A stretch of 34,074 nt of DNA. It comes from a gamma proteobacterium symbiont of Ctena orbiculata (lineage in GTDB: Bacteria; Pseudomonadota; Gammaproteobacteria; Chromatiales; Chromatiaceae). The notes beneath the pieces are model-generated. The model was not told the DNA's origin. It made no database searches and was given only the letters and a program-made list of their open reading frames with translations. The stretch is from the NCBI GenBank assembly GCA_003094555.1, contig NATW01000087.1:1-34074 (forward strand). The letters run 5' to 3'. The position numbers and the translations under genes are program-made. Every line of letters starts with the position of its first letter. The stretch's first letter is position 1. Below, one piece after another: positions 7,235-15,242 of this stretch.

Positions 7235-9681
7235 AACAGGCCACGATCTTCAGACATCTCTTTAAACGGATCGCCTTGATTCTGCTGGGTGTCAATATCA
7301 TTTTTTCCATCATCCTGCTGCCTCTCTATAACAGCAAACTGGTACGAATGATCGCTATTCAAGGGGATACCTTCGCCCATTCAACCATAGCTGCTTGCAG
7401 TGAAGCGTTATATACAGAGGACTTCAGCTTTATTATATCCTATGTCAGAAAGGTCTTAAAGCAGTCACCTGAAATATCATTTGTGACATTTACATCGTCG
7501 GACGGCATTAGGATCAAGCTCACCGTTGATGAGTGGACAGTTGATAGTTTGGAACAGCCTTTTGATCGCTCTCTATTAGAATCTACTTCCCCATATACGA
7601 TCGAACATGTAAAGAGTGTCAGTAACGATGATGCTGCCAACGAATTTATTTTTACCACGCCAATTAATATCAGCGGCCTCAACTGGGGTATCTTCACCCT
7701 CGGTTTATCTGCCACTGAATATGAATCCTTAAAATCAAGCTATTACATAAATGTAATGATATTCAGCTTTATTTTGGTGTTCATATCCCTTTTACTTCTG
7801 CACACCAGCTCATTGAGACTTGGGCAGCAACTGAGCAAACTGCGGGATACAGCCAATAGATTGGCAAATGGCGAATTGACCGCACGCGCGCCCACCGATG
7901 CGATTGGTGAAATTAGCGTGCTAGCGAATACCCTTAATGGCATGGCGGAAAGTCTCGACAGTAACACCCGGGATCTGCGCCGTCTTGCACGCCTGGTTGA
8001 AGATACCAATGATGCCATCGCCATATTCGATAATAACGATAAGCTCATTTTCGTAAACGCTGCCTTGAAAAATATTATTAATCAAAGTGACGACTACTTC
8101 ACTGGCATGTCTCTTTACACATTTCTCAATCATTTGAAGGTAGGTAGAAGCAAACAGCACGAAATCACAAATGAATTCTCAAATCTCGACCAACACGACT
8201 GGTCGACAGATATCACCATCAGCACGATCAATCACGACCTGACCCACATGACCATGCGCATTGAGCGCTTTGATATTGATGAAGTGGATAGCGGTGGTTA
8301 TTTTGTCATACTCTCCGACATTACCCGACGCAAGCAGCTGGAACACGAATTGGAGGTTCTTGCCTATATCGATAAATTGACAAAACTGCCCAATCGTCGC
8401 TATTTCATGGACCGCCTCACCGAGGCCGTCGATGAATCGGAAGCATTCAACAGCGGCTTGGCTGTCATTTTTCTCGACCTGGACAACTTCAAGATCATTA
8501 ACGACTCCCTCGGCCATGAGGTTGGTGATATTGTCCTGAGTGAATCAGGCTGGCGTATCCAGGAGGCCCTGCGTAGCGATGATATTGTCTGCCGACTCGG
8601 CGGCGATGAATTTACAGCCATTATAAAGGGGGTCAAAAGCAAGGAATCCATCAGCCAGGTTACCGCTGCCATCCTGAGACGCTTTCAGGTTCCATTCTAT
8701 TGCAATGACCGTGAATTACGTGTCAGTGCGAGCATTGGCGTAGTGGTCTACCCTAATGACGGCTTAAATACAAAAGAGTTGATCAAAAATGCCGACACAG
8801 CCATGTATGCAGCGAAAAAGAGTGGTAAAAATGCATTTCGTTTCTTTTCGGAGGAGATGCACCATGACATACGTGACTATCTTGACATCGAAAGCTCACT
8901 CAGAAAGGCGATTGCTACGTCCGGACTCTATATGGTCTATCAACCATTCGTTGATAGCGAAAATCGTGAGATCCACCACTGTGAGGCTCTGCTACGCTGG
9001 AAACACCCTGATCGTGGCATGATACCACCAGGCAAATTCATCCCCATCGCTGAACAGGCTGGTTTGATCCGTGATGTCGGTGAGTGGGTTTTTGACAAAG
9101 TCTGCCAACAGATCAAAGCATGGGATTTTGATATCACCGTTTCCATCAATGTCTCTGGCAATGAACTACTCGATACTAACTTTACCGAACGACTGCAAAA
9201 AACCCTCATCGAGTATGACGTCTCTTCACATCATATTCAGCTTGAGTTTACTGAACACGTACTGGTCAGCAAAGAGGGTAAGAATCTTCCTCTCCTAAAT
9301 CAATTGAAAAGGTTGGGTTTTGGCCTGGCGGTTGACGATTTCGGTACCGGATTTTCATCACTCAGCTATCTTACTGAACTGCCTATCGATGTAATAAAGA
9401 TCGATAAATCGTTTATCAACAGAATACCTCACGACCGCAAAACGATTGCAGTCTCGAACTCGATTATATCACTGGCCCGTGACCTGGAGATCATCACCAT
9501 AGGTGAGGGCGTTGAAAATCAAGCTCAGGTAGAGTGGTTGAGAACCCATGGTTGTAAATTGATTCAGGGTTACTACTTCCACAAACCGATGAGTGCAGAC
9601 GAACTCGAGGCATTAATTAAAAAAACCAATGTAACCTTACTCAATACTCATCGTAAAAAAGAAGGGAGGCTAATAAACTGA
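7231..9681 (+). CDS. Membrane-bound HAMP-PAS-GGDEF-EAL protein (c-di-GMP synthesis and/or breakdown)
   Basis: 816 residues. One membrane segment lies at about 10-32, a periplasmic region of about 135 residues follows, a second membrane segment is near 170-192, then HAMP (about 193-246), PAS (about 255-365), GGDEF and EAL. The cyclase signature RLGGDEF (near 454-460) is intact and is preceded by RSDD exactly five residues upstream, a complete RxxD inhibitory I-site. The EAL motif (EALLRW, near 584) and DDFGTGFSS (near 702) are also intact, so both activities are possible. The start overlaps the end of the PhnD-like gene upstream, and two more PhnD-like genes follow. This resembles Vibrio ScrB/ScrC and NspS/MbaA, where a periplasmic binding protein sets the balance of a GGDEF-EAL enzyme. 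Confidence 0.93.
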   Translation: MKQATIFRHLFKRIALILLGVNIIFSIILLPLYNSKLVRMIAIQGDTFAHSTIAACSEALYTEDFSFIISYVRKVLKQSPEISFVTFTSSDGIRIKLTVDEWTVDSLEQPFDRSLLESTSPYTIEHVKSVSNDDAANEFIFTTPINISGLNWGIFTLGLSATEYESLKSSYYINVMIFSFILVFISLLLLHTSSLRLGQQLSKLRDTANRLANGELTARAPTDAIGEISVLANTLNGMAESLDSNTRDLRRLARLVEDTNDAIAIFDNNDKLIFVNAALKNIINQSDDYFTGMSLYTFLNHLKVGRSKQHEITNEFSNLDQHDWSTDITISTINHDLTHMTMRIERFDIDEVDSGGYFVILSDITRRKQLEHELEVLAYIDKLTKLPNRRYFMDRLTEAVDESEAFNSGLAVIFLDLDNFKIINDSLGHEVGDIVLSESGWRIQEALRSDDIVCRLGGDEFTAIIKGVKSKESISQVTAAILRRFQVPFYCNDRELRVSASIGVVVYPNDGLNTKELIKNADTAMYAAKKSGKNAFRFFSEEMHHDIRDYLDIESSLRKAIATSGLYMVYQPFVDSENREIHHCEALLRWKHPDRGMIPPGKFIPIAEQAGLIRDVGEWVFDKVCQQIKAWDFDITVSINVSGNELLDTNFTERLQKTLIEYDVSSHHIQLEFTEHVLVSKEGKNLPLLNQLKRLGFGLAVDDFGTGFSSLSYLTELPIDVIKIDKSFINRIPHDRKTIAVSNSIISLARDLEIITIGEGVENQAQVEWLRTHGCKLIQGYYFHKPMSADELEALIKKTNVTLLNTHRKKEGRLIN

Positions 9682-9742
9682 TTCGATTCACAGCCAAGTT
9701 TCACAGTCAACAAATTGTGACGATCTGTATTTTTATCCTGAC

Positions 9743-10699
9743 ATGAACACTCGATTTTCCATTACCTGCCTGATGTGCTGTTGCTTGCTTCTTTTGTCAA
9801 CACATGCCGGCACGACACCCTTATCAGAAAGATATCAGGGCGACATACCCGATATTGGGTATTTCGGCCGCATGGAAAAAGTCTTGTATTCTGCCGATGC
9901 GAAAGACACAACCATTGCCACCAATGTGCTTATCAAAGAGATCTTTGGCCAGATAGGCATGAAGTCTGAAATCAAGCTTTATGTGGACGTTGAAAAACTA
10001 AAACAGGACTTGTCCAATAATTATATTGATGCAGTATTCATTGACATATTTGACTATTTCAAAATGGAGCATCTACTCAATACCGATTACATACACACAG
10101 TACTATTCTCCCCGAATATCCATCAAAAAATACTTCTGATTACTCGAAAAAAAGACCATATCTCTAAAGTTGAGGAATTACGAGGTAAATCCATATCCAT
10201 CCCAAGTGGGCATTTTAATGGCAACTACTACCTCGATACTGAACTGCTAAAGAGAGGACTTCCACAAAGTGCAAACTTTTTTGCTCACATTGAAGAGGTA
10301 AACGATATCAACACAGCAGTAATCGATCTGTTTTTTGGTAAAACAGATTGCGCTCTTGTGACAGATGTTACATATGAACTAGCTGCTGAATATAACAAGC
10401 AGATTCCGAAGAACCTGGAGATACTCTTATCATCCGTCAATATAGTTCCTCAGATTATTGCTATGAATAAAAATATTCCGATTTCCATAACTCAAGAAGT
10501 CAGCAGCCATCTCACCAAGGCTAATGAAAACCCGCGTATCAAGAATTTGCTCTCACTATTTCAAGCTAAAAAGTTTGTTAAATTGAAAAAGAGTCAAATA
10601 CTCGAAAGCCGTCGCTTATTCAGTGAATATCAGGTAATGATGAAACTGCTTGGATCGAGGAAACATGATTACCCTAGCAGCTCAGGCGATGCAAAATAA
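9743..10699 (+). CDS. PhnD-like periplasmic substrate-binding protein (paralogue 2)
   Basis: 318 residues beginning with a signal peptide rich in cysteine and leucine (MCCCLLLLSTHAG). The family core is clear: LSNNYIDAVFIDIFDYF, SIPSGHFNGNYYLDTELLKR, NTAVIDLFFGKTDCALVTD and a terminal helical region. The sequence corresponds in order to paralogues 1 and 3, including the shared V/I-D-L-F-F-G/N-K/Q-x-D block. It lies 61 bases after the GGDEF-EAL gene and its end overlaps the start of paralogue 3. No permease or ATPase is present. The lone cysteines in the signal region do not form an obvious lipobox. The ligand is unknown. Confidence 0.8.
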   Translation: MNTRFSITCLMCCCLLLLSTHAGTTPLSERYQGDIPDIGYFGRMEKVLYSADAKDTTIATNVLIKEIFGQIGMKSEIKLYVDVEKLKQDLSNNYIDAVFIDIFDYFKMEHLLNTDYIHTVLFSPNIHQKILLITRKKDHISKVEELRGKSISIPSGHFNGNYYLDTELLKRGLPQSANFFAHIEEVNDINTAVIDLFFGKTDCALVTDVTYELAAEYNKQIPKNLEILLSSVNIVPQIIAMNKNIPISITQEVSSHLTKANENPRIKNLLSLFQAKKFVKLKKSQILESRRLFSEYQVMMKLLGSRKHDYPSSSGDAK

Positions 10700-11597
10700 C
10701 TCGCACAAAGGGCGACTGTTAATCGGGTTATGCCTGACGTTTTTTTTCATTCATGGAAGTTACGCTAACGACCCTTACGATCGCGATACTGCCATTATCG
10801 GTATCATGTCGCGTTTGATGTTTTCCACCAACCGTATCGATACCCGCATTGCAACCGAAATGATTTTTCTCGATTTCATGAAAAACATTGGCAAGAAAGG
10901 GATGTTTATCGACGTTAAATCACCACAGGATGCCATTCAAGATATGCGGCAACATCAACTTGATGCAGTCCTGACCAACACCCTGGACTACCTCGAAATC
11001 GATCACATGATCAACCCATCCTATCGCTACTCGGTCGTTATCGGGCCGAATAAATTACAAAATATTATTCTATTGACCCGGCGCTCAGACAAAATACAAA
11101 ATCTGTCGCAACTGAGACAAAAACGTCTGATCCACCCTACAGGGTTTAATCTCGGACTGCTATTTCTCGACGTAGCGCTCATGAAACAGGGGCTTCCCGT
11201 TGCCGAGAGATTCTTCTCAACTTCAAATACGGTTACTGACATCAACACTGCAATTATCGATCTGTTTTTCAACAAGGCCGATGCGGCCCTGGTCACAGAT
11301 GCTTCCTTCAACCTGGCAAGTGAATTGAACACACAAATTTCCCACCAATTGGAGGTCCTGATCGCTTCGGAACCCATGGTCCCCATGGTCATTGGCGTGA
11401 ATAAATCTGTACCATCTGATTTTACCCGGCAAGTTGACCAGATGATGGTTCGGTTGGATGAATACCCAAAAACCATCCACCTGCTATCCCTATTCAAGGC
11501 AAAAGGTATGACAAAAATAACTGATCAGGACCTGCACTCAGCCCGCGTGTTAAAACAGGAGTTTGAAGAACTGATATCCGCCAATGGTGGAGAGTGA
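10665..11597 (+). CDS. PhnD-like periplasmic substrate-binding protein (paralogue 3)
   Basis: 310 residues from ATG 10665, chosen because CGAGGA lies just upstream; a TTG at 10650 is also in frame. It overlaps the previous gene by 35 bases. The hydrophobic signal sequence (LLIGLCLTFFFIHGSYA) is followed by a PhnD-type core with DAVLTNTLDYLEI, LTRRSDKIQNLSQLRQKR, HPTGFNLGLLFLDVALMKQG and NTAIIDLFFNKADAALVTD. The three paralogues differ most in the strip that faces the binding cleft (PTGHMVG, PSGHFNG and PTGFNLG), so they may see different ligands or states. Likely a sensor partner of the GGDEF-EAL protein encoded in the same operon. Confidence 0.8.
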   Translation: MITLAAQAMQNNSHKGRLLIGLCLTFFFIHGSYANDPYDRDTAIIGIMSRLMFSTNRIDTRIATEMIFLDFMKNIGKKGMFIDVKSPQDAIQDMRQHQLDAVLTNTLDYLEIDHMINPSYRYSVVIGPNKLQNIILLTRRSDKIQNLSQLRQKRLIHPTGFNLGLLFLDVALMKQGLPVAERFFSTSNTVTDINTAIIDLFFNKADAALVTDASFNLASELNTQISHQLEVLIASEPMVPMVIGVNKSVPSDFTRQVDQMMVRLDEYPKTIHLLSLFKAKGMTKITDQDLHSARVLKQEFEELISANGGE

Positions 11598-11610
11598 TTG
11601 GGATAAAATA

Positions 11611-11636
11611 ACCCGCGTGTGGGGAGACACGCGGGT
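11611..11636 (-). terminator. Rho-independent terminator for the PKD multiheme cytochrome gene
   Basis: A perfect 10-bp stem (ACCCGCGTGT at 11611-11620 with ACACGCGGGT at 11627-11636) and a six-base loop. On the minus strand it is followed by TATTTTATCC, a U-rich tail. It lies 17 bases past the stop of the minus-strand cytochrome gene; convergent plus-strand transcripts would also meet it, though without a T-run. A near copy lies at 15005-15029. Confidence 0.7.
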
Positions 11637-11652
11637 AAGTGTAACCAACCAA

Positions 11653-14600
11653 TCAATCGTGATTTATCTGATTCTCATGACATTCGACACAGCCAACCAT
11701 ATAGCCCTTGGTGAACTCGGCGCTGTTACCGTCAGGACAGAAGCTGGTGCGGTTGTCACATTCAAGCACGCGATCTGTGGCCATGCGGGAGAGTACGGTA
11801 CCTAACCCGTCTTCGCCGTGACACGCCTTGCACTGATCCGAATTACGTTCAACAAGGCTGGCATGACCTCCGTCGGCAAAGCTTGTTGCACCGACCGGAT
11901 GCATACCGTGCGGACCACCCAGGGTGTCGCCGAGATTGCCTTCATGACAGGTACTGCACTCGATGATAGTGCCCTTGTGACCCTGTAACTGCCCGGCCGC
12001 CACGTTGTCATTCGCCAACTCGTTCTTATTCGGCCAAATGCCGTGGGTCGATCCATGACAGGCTTCACAGAAGACCCCTTCATGCCCGGTGCTGACACGA
12101 TACAGCATGGGATTCCCGATGCGTGGATCGTTTGGACCCGACACTGCAGGATTGTCGGCTTCGATGACATTCTCTGCAAAACGCTTATTGGTCGGCACAA
12201 TTGGGGTAGCCTTGGCATCACCCGAGCGAAAGGCCTGGAAGAGACGGATATTATCCTCATTCCCGTCCGCATCGGCAGGATTGACCACGGTTCCGGCTGT
12301 GCCGGCCAGGTTACTCATGGCATCACCGGTGTGGCAGGAACCGCAACCCGGCTCATTGGCCCAAGGTACACGAGGCTGATCTGCATTGGTGTAGAAATCA
12401 CCTCCCAGTTCAAACGCACCTGGGGTTGTCGGTGATACACCTCGGGTGAAATCGTCACCTACCTGCTCCATATCACCATGGCAATCCTGACAAAGCATGC
12501 CGCCGTTGGACATCGCGCCGCGCAGACAGTCGGTACGACGACCTGGATGACACTGATAACAGGTCTCTTCCAAGACCTGTCGGCGTTCTTCATGATTGGC
12601 GACGATACCAAACTCATCCTTGATCGCTGCAGGCATATCAGGGAAGAGCTTGTTACCTGCCCCGTCTGTCACACTGCCATGATGGCTATGCATCACGTTT
12701 GACATACTCTTGACGTTGCCCTGTCTACGGCCATTCGCGGTGGTGCCTACATCCCCGTCCAGCGGTCCAAGCTGGGCAAGATCGAGGGCCGGCGTATAGT
12801 GACACTGCTGACAGACGACAGGCGTATTCTCTTCTAGCGTGCCAAAACCCTCGGGATATTTATCACTGTGCTTCAAGTCATGCAAACGCACCAGATTCAA
12901 GTCTGCCGCATACTCCTTGCTGACCTCCAGAGGTACAACGCCATATTGCGGATCATCGTCGAAAGCGCTAGCAACATAGGCAAGCTGCCCTGTTGCTGTA
13001 CCATTGCCACCATCCTCTGCAGCACCATGACAGGCGCCACAGTTGGCTTCTCCGGAGATCGGGACGACCGTATCCACAGAGGCAACCACATTCCCAGCAA
13101 CCTTTGCCTGGACACGATAAAGCGGCCATGGATTCTCTCTGCCGTCATCGTCAAATGCCGTCACGGGAATACCGGGTGCTTCAAACCAGTTCACACCTTC
13201 TTTGACATAGCCAAATTGAAATGCCGGATTGATGAAGAAGGGCTGATCCACAACATAGGCTTCGAACTTCTGTTCAGCATTCACGAGATATGGACCATCA
13301 CGACCAGGCATGTCTTGTTGATCTGCCTCCAATGTCCCGGGACTTGTCAGGTAAAAGAGCTCCACATTCGGCATCGGAAGACCCACATCGAGAATGTCTG
13401 CCACTGGTCCATCCGGATAGAAAAGTGAAAGCACACCATCCGCAAAGAATGGTTCAGCCGGATAGAATGGTGCATAGGCCTCTCGCGCCACATCCCAGAA
13501 ATTGGTCTTGAATACCTCACCTGTAATCGGGTTTCTGCTGGAATAGACTGGTCCGGAACCCGCGGAGTTTTCGCCCGTCAAAATCGGATCATCCGGATTC
13601 GATGCCGCTGAATAGTAGACTTCGGCGCCATCATCACGACCCAGGATATTGGGCTCTTGACCACGCTGTATAACCGTCGCATGCAGCACATTGAAGGGTG
13701 GCAGGATACTTGAAATACGGGTATCGAAATCTCCGCAATGCATACCCAGGTCATTCACCGCAAATACCTTATAGTCGTTACCATTGATCAGTTGCAGCTC
13801 TGACACAGCCGCACCTGTCGGCACACCATTCTGACTGGTGGAGTTGATTGACACACCCGATGCTGGCGGTGGCGGCTGATCGTCCTGGATCGTCGCGGTC
13901 GTTGAATCGCTGTCTGAGAGCCCATCGGCATCCGCTACAGTCAGGGATACATCGTACACATCAGGGGCATCATAGGTGTGGGTTGGATTGGCCTCGGTAC
14001 TGCCATTCCCATCTCCAAAATCCCATGTATAAGTCAGTGCGGAATTTTCAGGATCGTTCGAACCCGCGCTGGTGAAACTCACAGCCTCACCGGCCATACC
14101 GTCATAAGGACCATTGGCGTTCGCCGTCGGTGGCTCATTGCCCGGTTGTTGATCATCTTCAACGCTGGCGGTCGTGCTGTCACTATCGCTGTCGCCATCA
14201 TTATCCGTAACCGTCAAGGTTACCGTATAGGTGCCTGGATCCGCATAAGTATGGCTGGGGTTGGTGTCACTACTTTCATTGCCGTCACCGAAGTTCCAGG
14301 CATAGGAGTCAATAGTGCCATCCGTATCACTGGAGCCGGCGCTACTGAAATCGGTGGCAGAACCGGTAATGGCGCTATACGGGCCATTGGCTTGCGCTGT
14401 GGGCGGCTCATTTGGGGTGTCACCAGATCCGTCATCGCAGTTGCTTGGCGCTCGGCTAACATCCTTCTCAACTGTCGTTCCGTCCGATGTGCGAACAGCT
14501 GATACCCGACAGGGAACCTGAGCATCATCGGTGATCGTTAGCTTGAATCGCCAATCACGACCTGAGGCGACTGTACCAAGTACCTCCCCAGTCGCTGCGT

Positions 14601-14802
14601 TCAATATGGTCACATCCTGGTTTGTGGCACCTCCTCCCTTAACTTCAAGCCGATCTTTCCTGGAATCCCATTTTGCCCGATCGATATCGAAAACGGAGGG
14701 TCGCTTTGCGGCAAGAAGAGTGCTTGAAAAGCCGAAAATCAAAGCAGTGCAAAGCAGCAGATGCAAAGCTCTGCTGGATGGTCGTTTTGTACTGGTACCC
14801 AT
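11653..14802 (-). CDS. Nine-heme cytochrome c with PKD domains
   Basis: 1049 residues from the ATG ending at 14802, which has GGGGAGA eight bases upstream and opens a proper signal peptide (RALHLLLCTALIFGFSS); an upstream ATG at 14880 lacks this. After an Ig-like region (WDSRKDRLEVKGG) come two PKD domains (NGPYSAITG..WNFGDGN and NGPYDGMAG..WDFGDGN), a domain with NDLGMHCGDF and LPPFN, then nine CxxCH sites from about residue 590: CGACH, CQQCH, CYQCH, CQDCH, CGSCH, CEACH, CSTCH, CKACH and CVECH. It is thus exported and should bind nine c-type hemes; PKD domains suggest a cell-surface or extracellular position. A role in electron transfer at the outer surface is inference. A PmrA-type box lies 119 bases upstream. 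Confidence 0.92.
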   Translation of the reverse strand: MGTSTKRPSSRALHLLLCTALIFGFSSTLLAAKRPSVFDIDRAKWDSRKDRLEVKGGGATNQDVTILNAATGEVLGTVASGRDWRFKLTITDDAQVPCRVSAVRTSDGTTVEKDVSRAPSNCDDGSGDTPNEPPTAQANGPYSAITGSATDFSSAGSSDTDGTIDSYAWNFGDGNESSDTNPSHTYADPGTYTVTLTVTDNDGDSDSDSTTASVEDDQQPGNEPPTANANGPYDGMAGEAVSFTSAGSNDPENSALTYTWDFGDGNGSTEANPTHTYDAPDVYDVSLTVADADGLSDSDSTTATIQDDQPPPPASGVSINSTSQNGVPTGAAVSELQLINGNDYKVFAVNDLGMHCGDFDTRISSILPPFNVLHATVIQRGQEPNILGRDDGAEVYYSAASNPDDPILTGENSAGSGPVYSSRNPITGEVFKTNFWDVAREAYAPFYPAEPFFADGVLSLFYPDGPVADILDVGLPMPNVELFYLTSPGTLEADQQDMPGRDGPYLVNAEQKFEAYVVDQPFFINPAFQFGYVKEGVNWFEAPGIPVTAFDDDGRENPWPLYRVQAKVAGNVVASVDTVVPISGEANCGACHGAAEDGGNGTATGQLAYVASAFDDDPQYGVVPLEVSKEYAADLNLVRLHDLKHSDKYPEGFGTLEENTPVVCQQCHYTPALDLAQLGPLDGDVGTTANGRRQGNVKSMSNVMHSHHGSVTDGAGNKLFPDMPAAIKDEFGIVANHEERRQVLEETCYQCHPGRRTDCLRGAMSNGGMLCQDCHGDMEQVGDDFTRGVSPTTPGAFELGGDFYTNADQPRVPWANEPGCGSCHTGDAMSNLAGTAGTVVNPADADGNEDNIRLFQAFRSGDAKATPIVPTNKRFAENVIEADNPAVSGPNDPRIGNPMLYRVSTGHEGVFCEACHGSTHGIWPNKNELANDNVAAGQLQGHKGTIIECSTCHEGNLGDTLGGPHGMHPVGATSFADGGHASLVERNSDQCKACHGEDGLGTVLSRMATDRVLECDNRTSFCPDGNSAEFTKGYMVGCVECHENQINHD

Positions 14803-14892
14803 TGAAGAGATCTCCCCAGGTATAGCTGTGAATATGGCTAATACCAGACTGTAGCTGTAGGTGTTTTCCCTACTTTCCATTGCGGACTGGTG

Positions 14893-14937
14893 GCTATCGA
14901 GATCAAATTAGCAAGATTATATTAAGGTTTGCTTAAG
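14893..14937 (-). promoter_or_regulatory. PmrA-type response-regulator box and promoter of the PKD cytochrome
   Basis: Read on the minus strand: CTTAAG-CAAAC-CTTAAT (14937 to 14921), then 7 nt, TGCTAATTT (14913 to 14905), 6 nt, and a -10-like GATAGC (14898 to 14893). The box fits the YTTAAK-N5-YTTAAK consensus of PmrA/QseB-class regulators, with an 11-bp repeat period. The same layout occurs at 15198-15242 and 27556-27600. Confidence 0.65.
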
Positions 14938-14993
14938 GCAGGCTGGATGTGCTTCTCATTCAGATAATTTCCCTGCGCCAGGTCGCAAATTCA

Positions 14994-15191
14994 GATAAAA
15001 AAAACCCGCATGTGGGGAGGACACGCGGGCAAGGGTAAATCGACCAATCGTCTATGATTATTCGTAATATGCAAGCCGTTATATTGCCCGTTCAGGGTTT
15101 GTTAAAGTTCCCGCCATGTGCGAATCTAACGATTATCAATTTGATAATTTCTCTCCGATCCTGGCCGTTTTTTGTCTATAAAAATCAGAGA
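14994..15191 (-). ncRNA. Candidate small RNA between a PmrA-type promoter and a strong terminator
   Basis: The promoter at 15198-15242 predicts a start near 15191, and the terminator at 15005-15029 an end near 14994-15000, giving a transcript of about 190-200 nt on the minus strand. The only ORF seen is a 12-codon one without ribosome site. The early part contains the perfect palindrome ATTATCAAATTGATAAT (15134-15150). The segment next to the terminator resembles the 3' end of the PKD cytochrome gene, so a remnant of a deleted gene is the alternative reading. Confidence 0.35.
15005..15029 (-). terminator. Strong rho-independent terminator downstream of the histidine kinase
   Basis: Stem CCCGCATGT (15005-15013) with ACACGCGGG (15021-15029), one A-C mismatch, loop of seven bases. 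On the minus strand it is followed by eight T residues and ATC. It should end transcripts from the histidine kinase gene and from the promoter at 15198-15242. It is a near copy of the terminator at 11611-11636. Confidence 0.8.
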
Positions 15192-15197
15192 AATCGT

Positions 15198-15242
15198 CTT
15201 ATAGTATGTAAATTAGCAGGCGATAATTAAGATCTTCTTAAA
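15198..15242 (-). promoter_or_regulatory. PmrA-type box and promoter overlapping the 3' end of the histidine kinase gene
   Basis: On the minus strand: TTTAAG-AAGAT-CTTAAT (15242 to 15226), 7 nt, TGCTAATTT (15218 to 15210), 6 nt, and TATAAG as -10 (15203 to 15198), the best -10 of the three related promoters. The box overlaps the last codons and stop of the kinase gene. No gene lies directly downstream before the terminator at 15005-15029. Confidence 0.6.
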
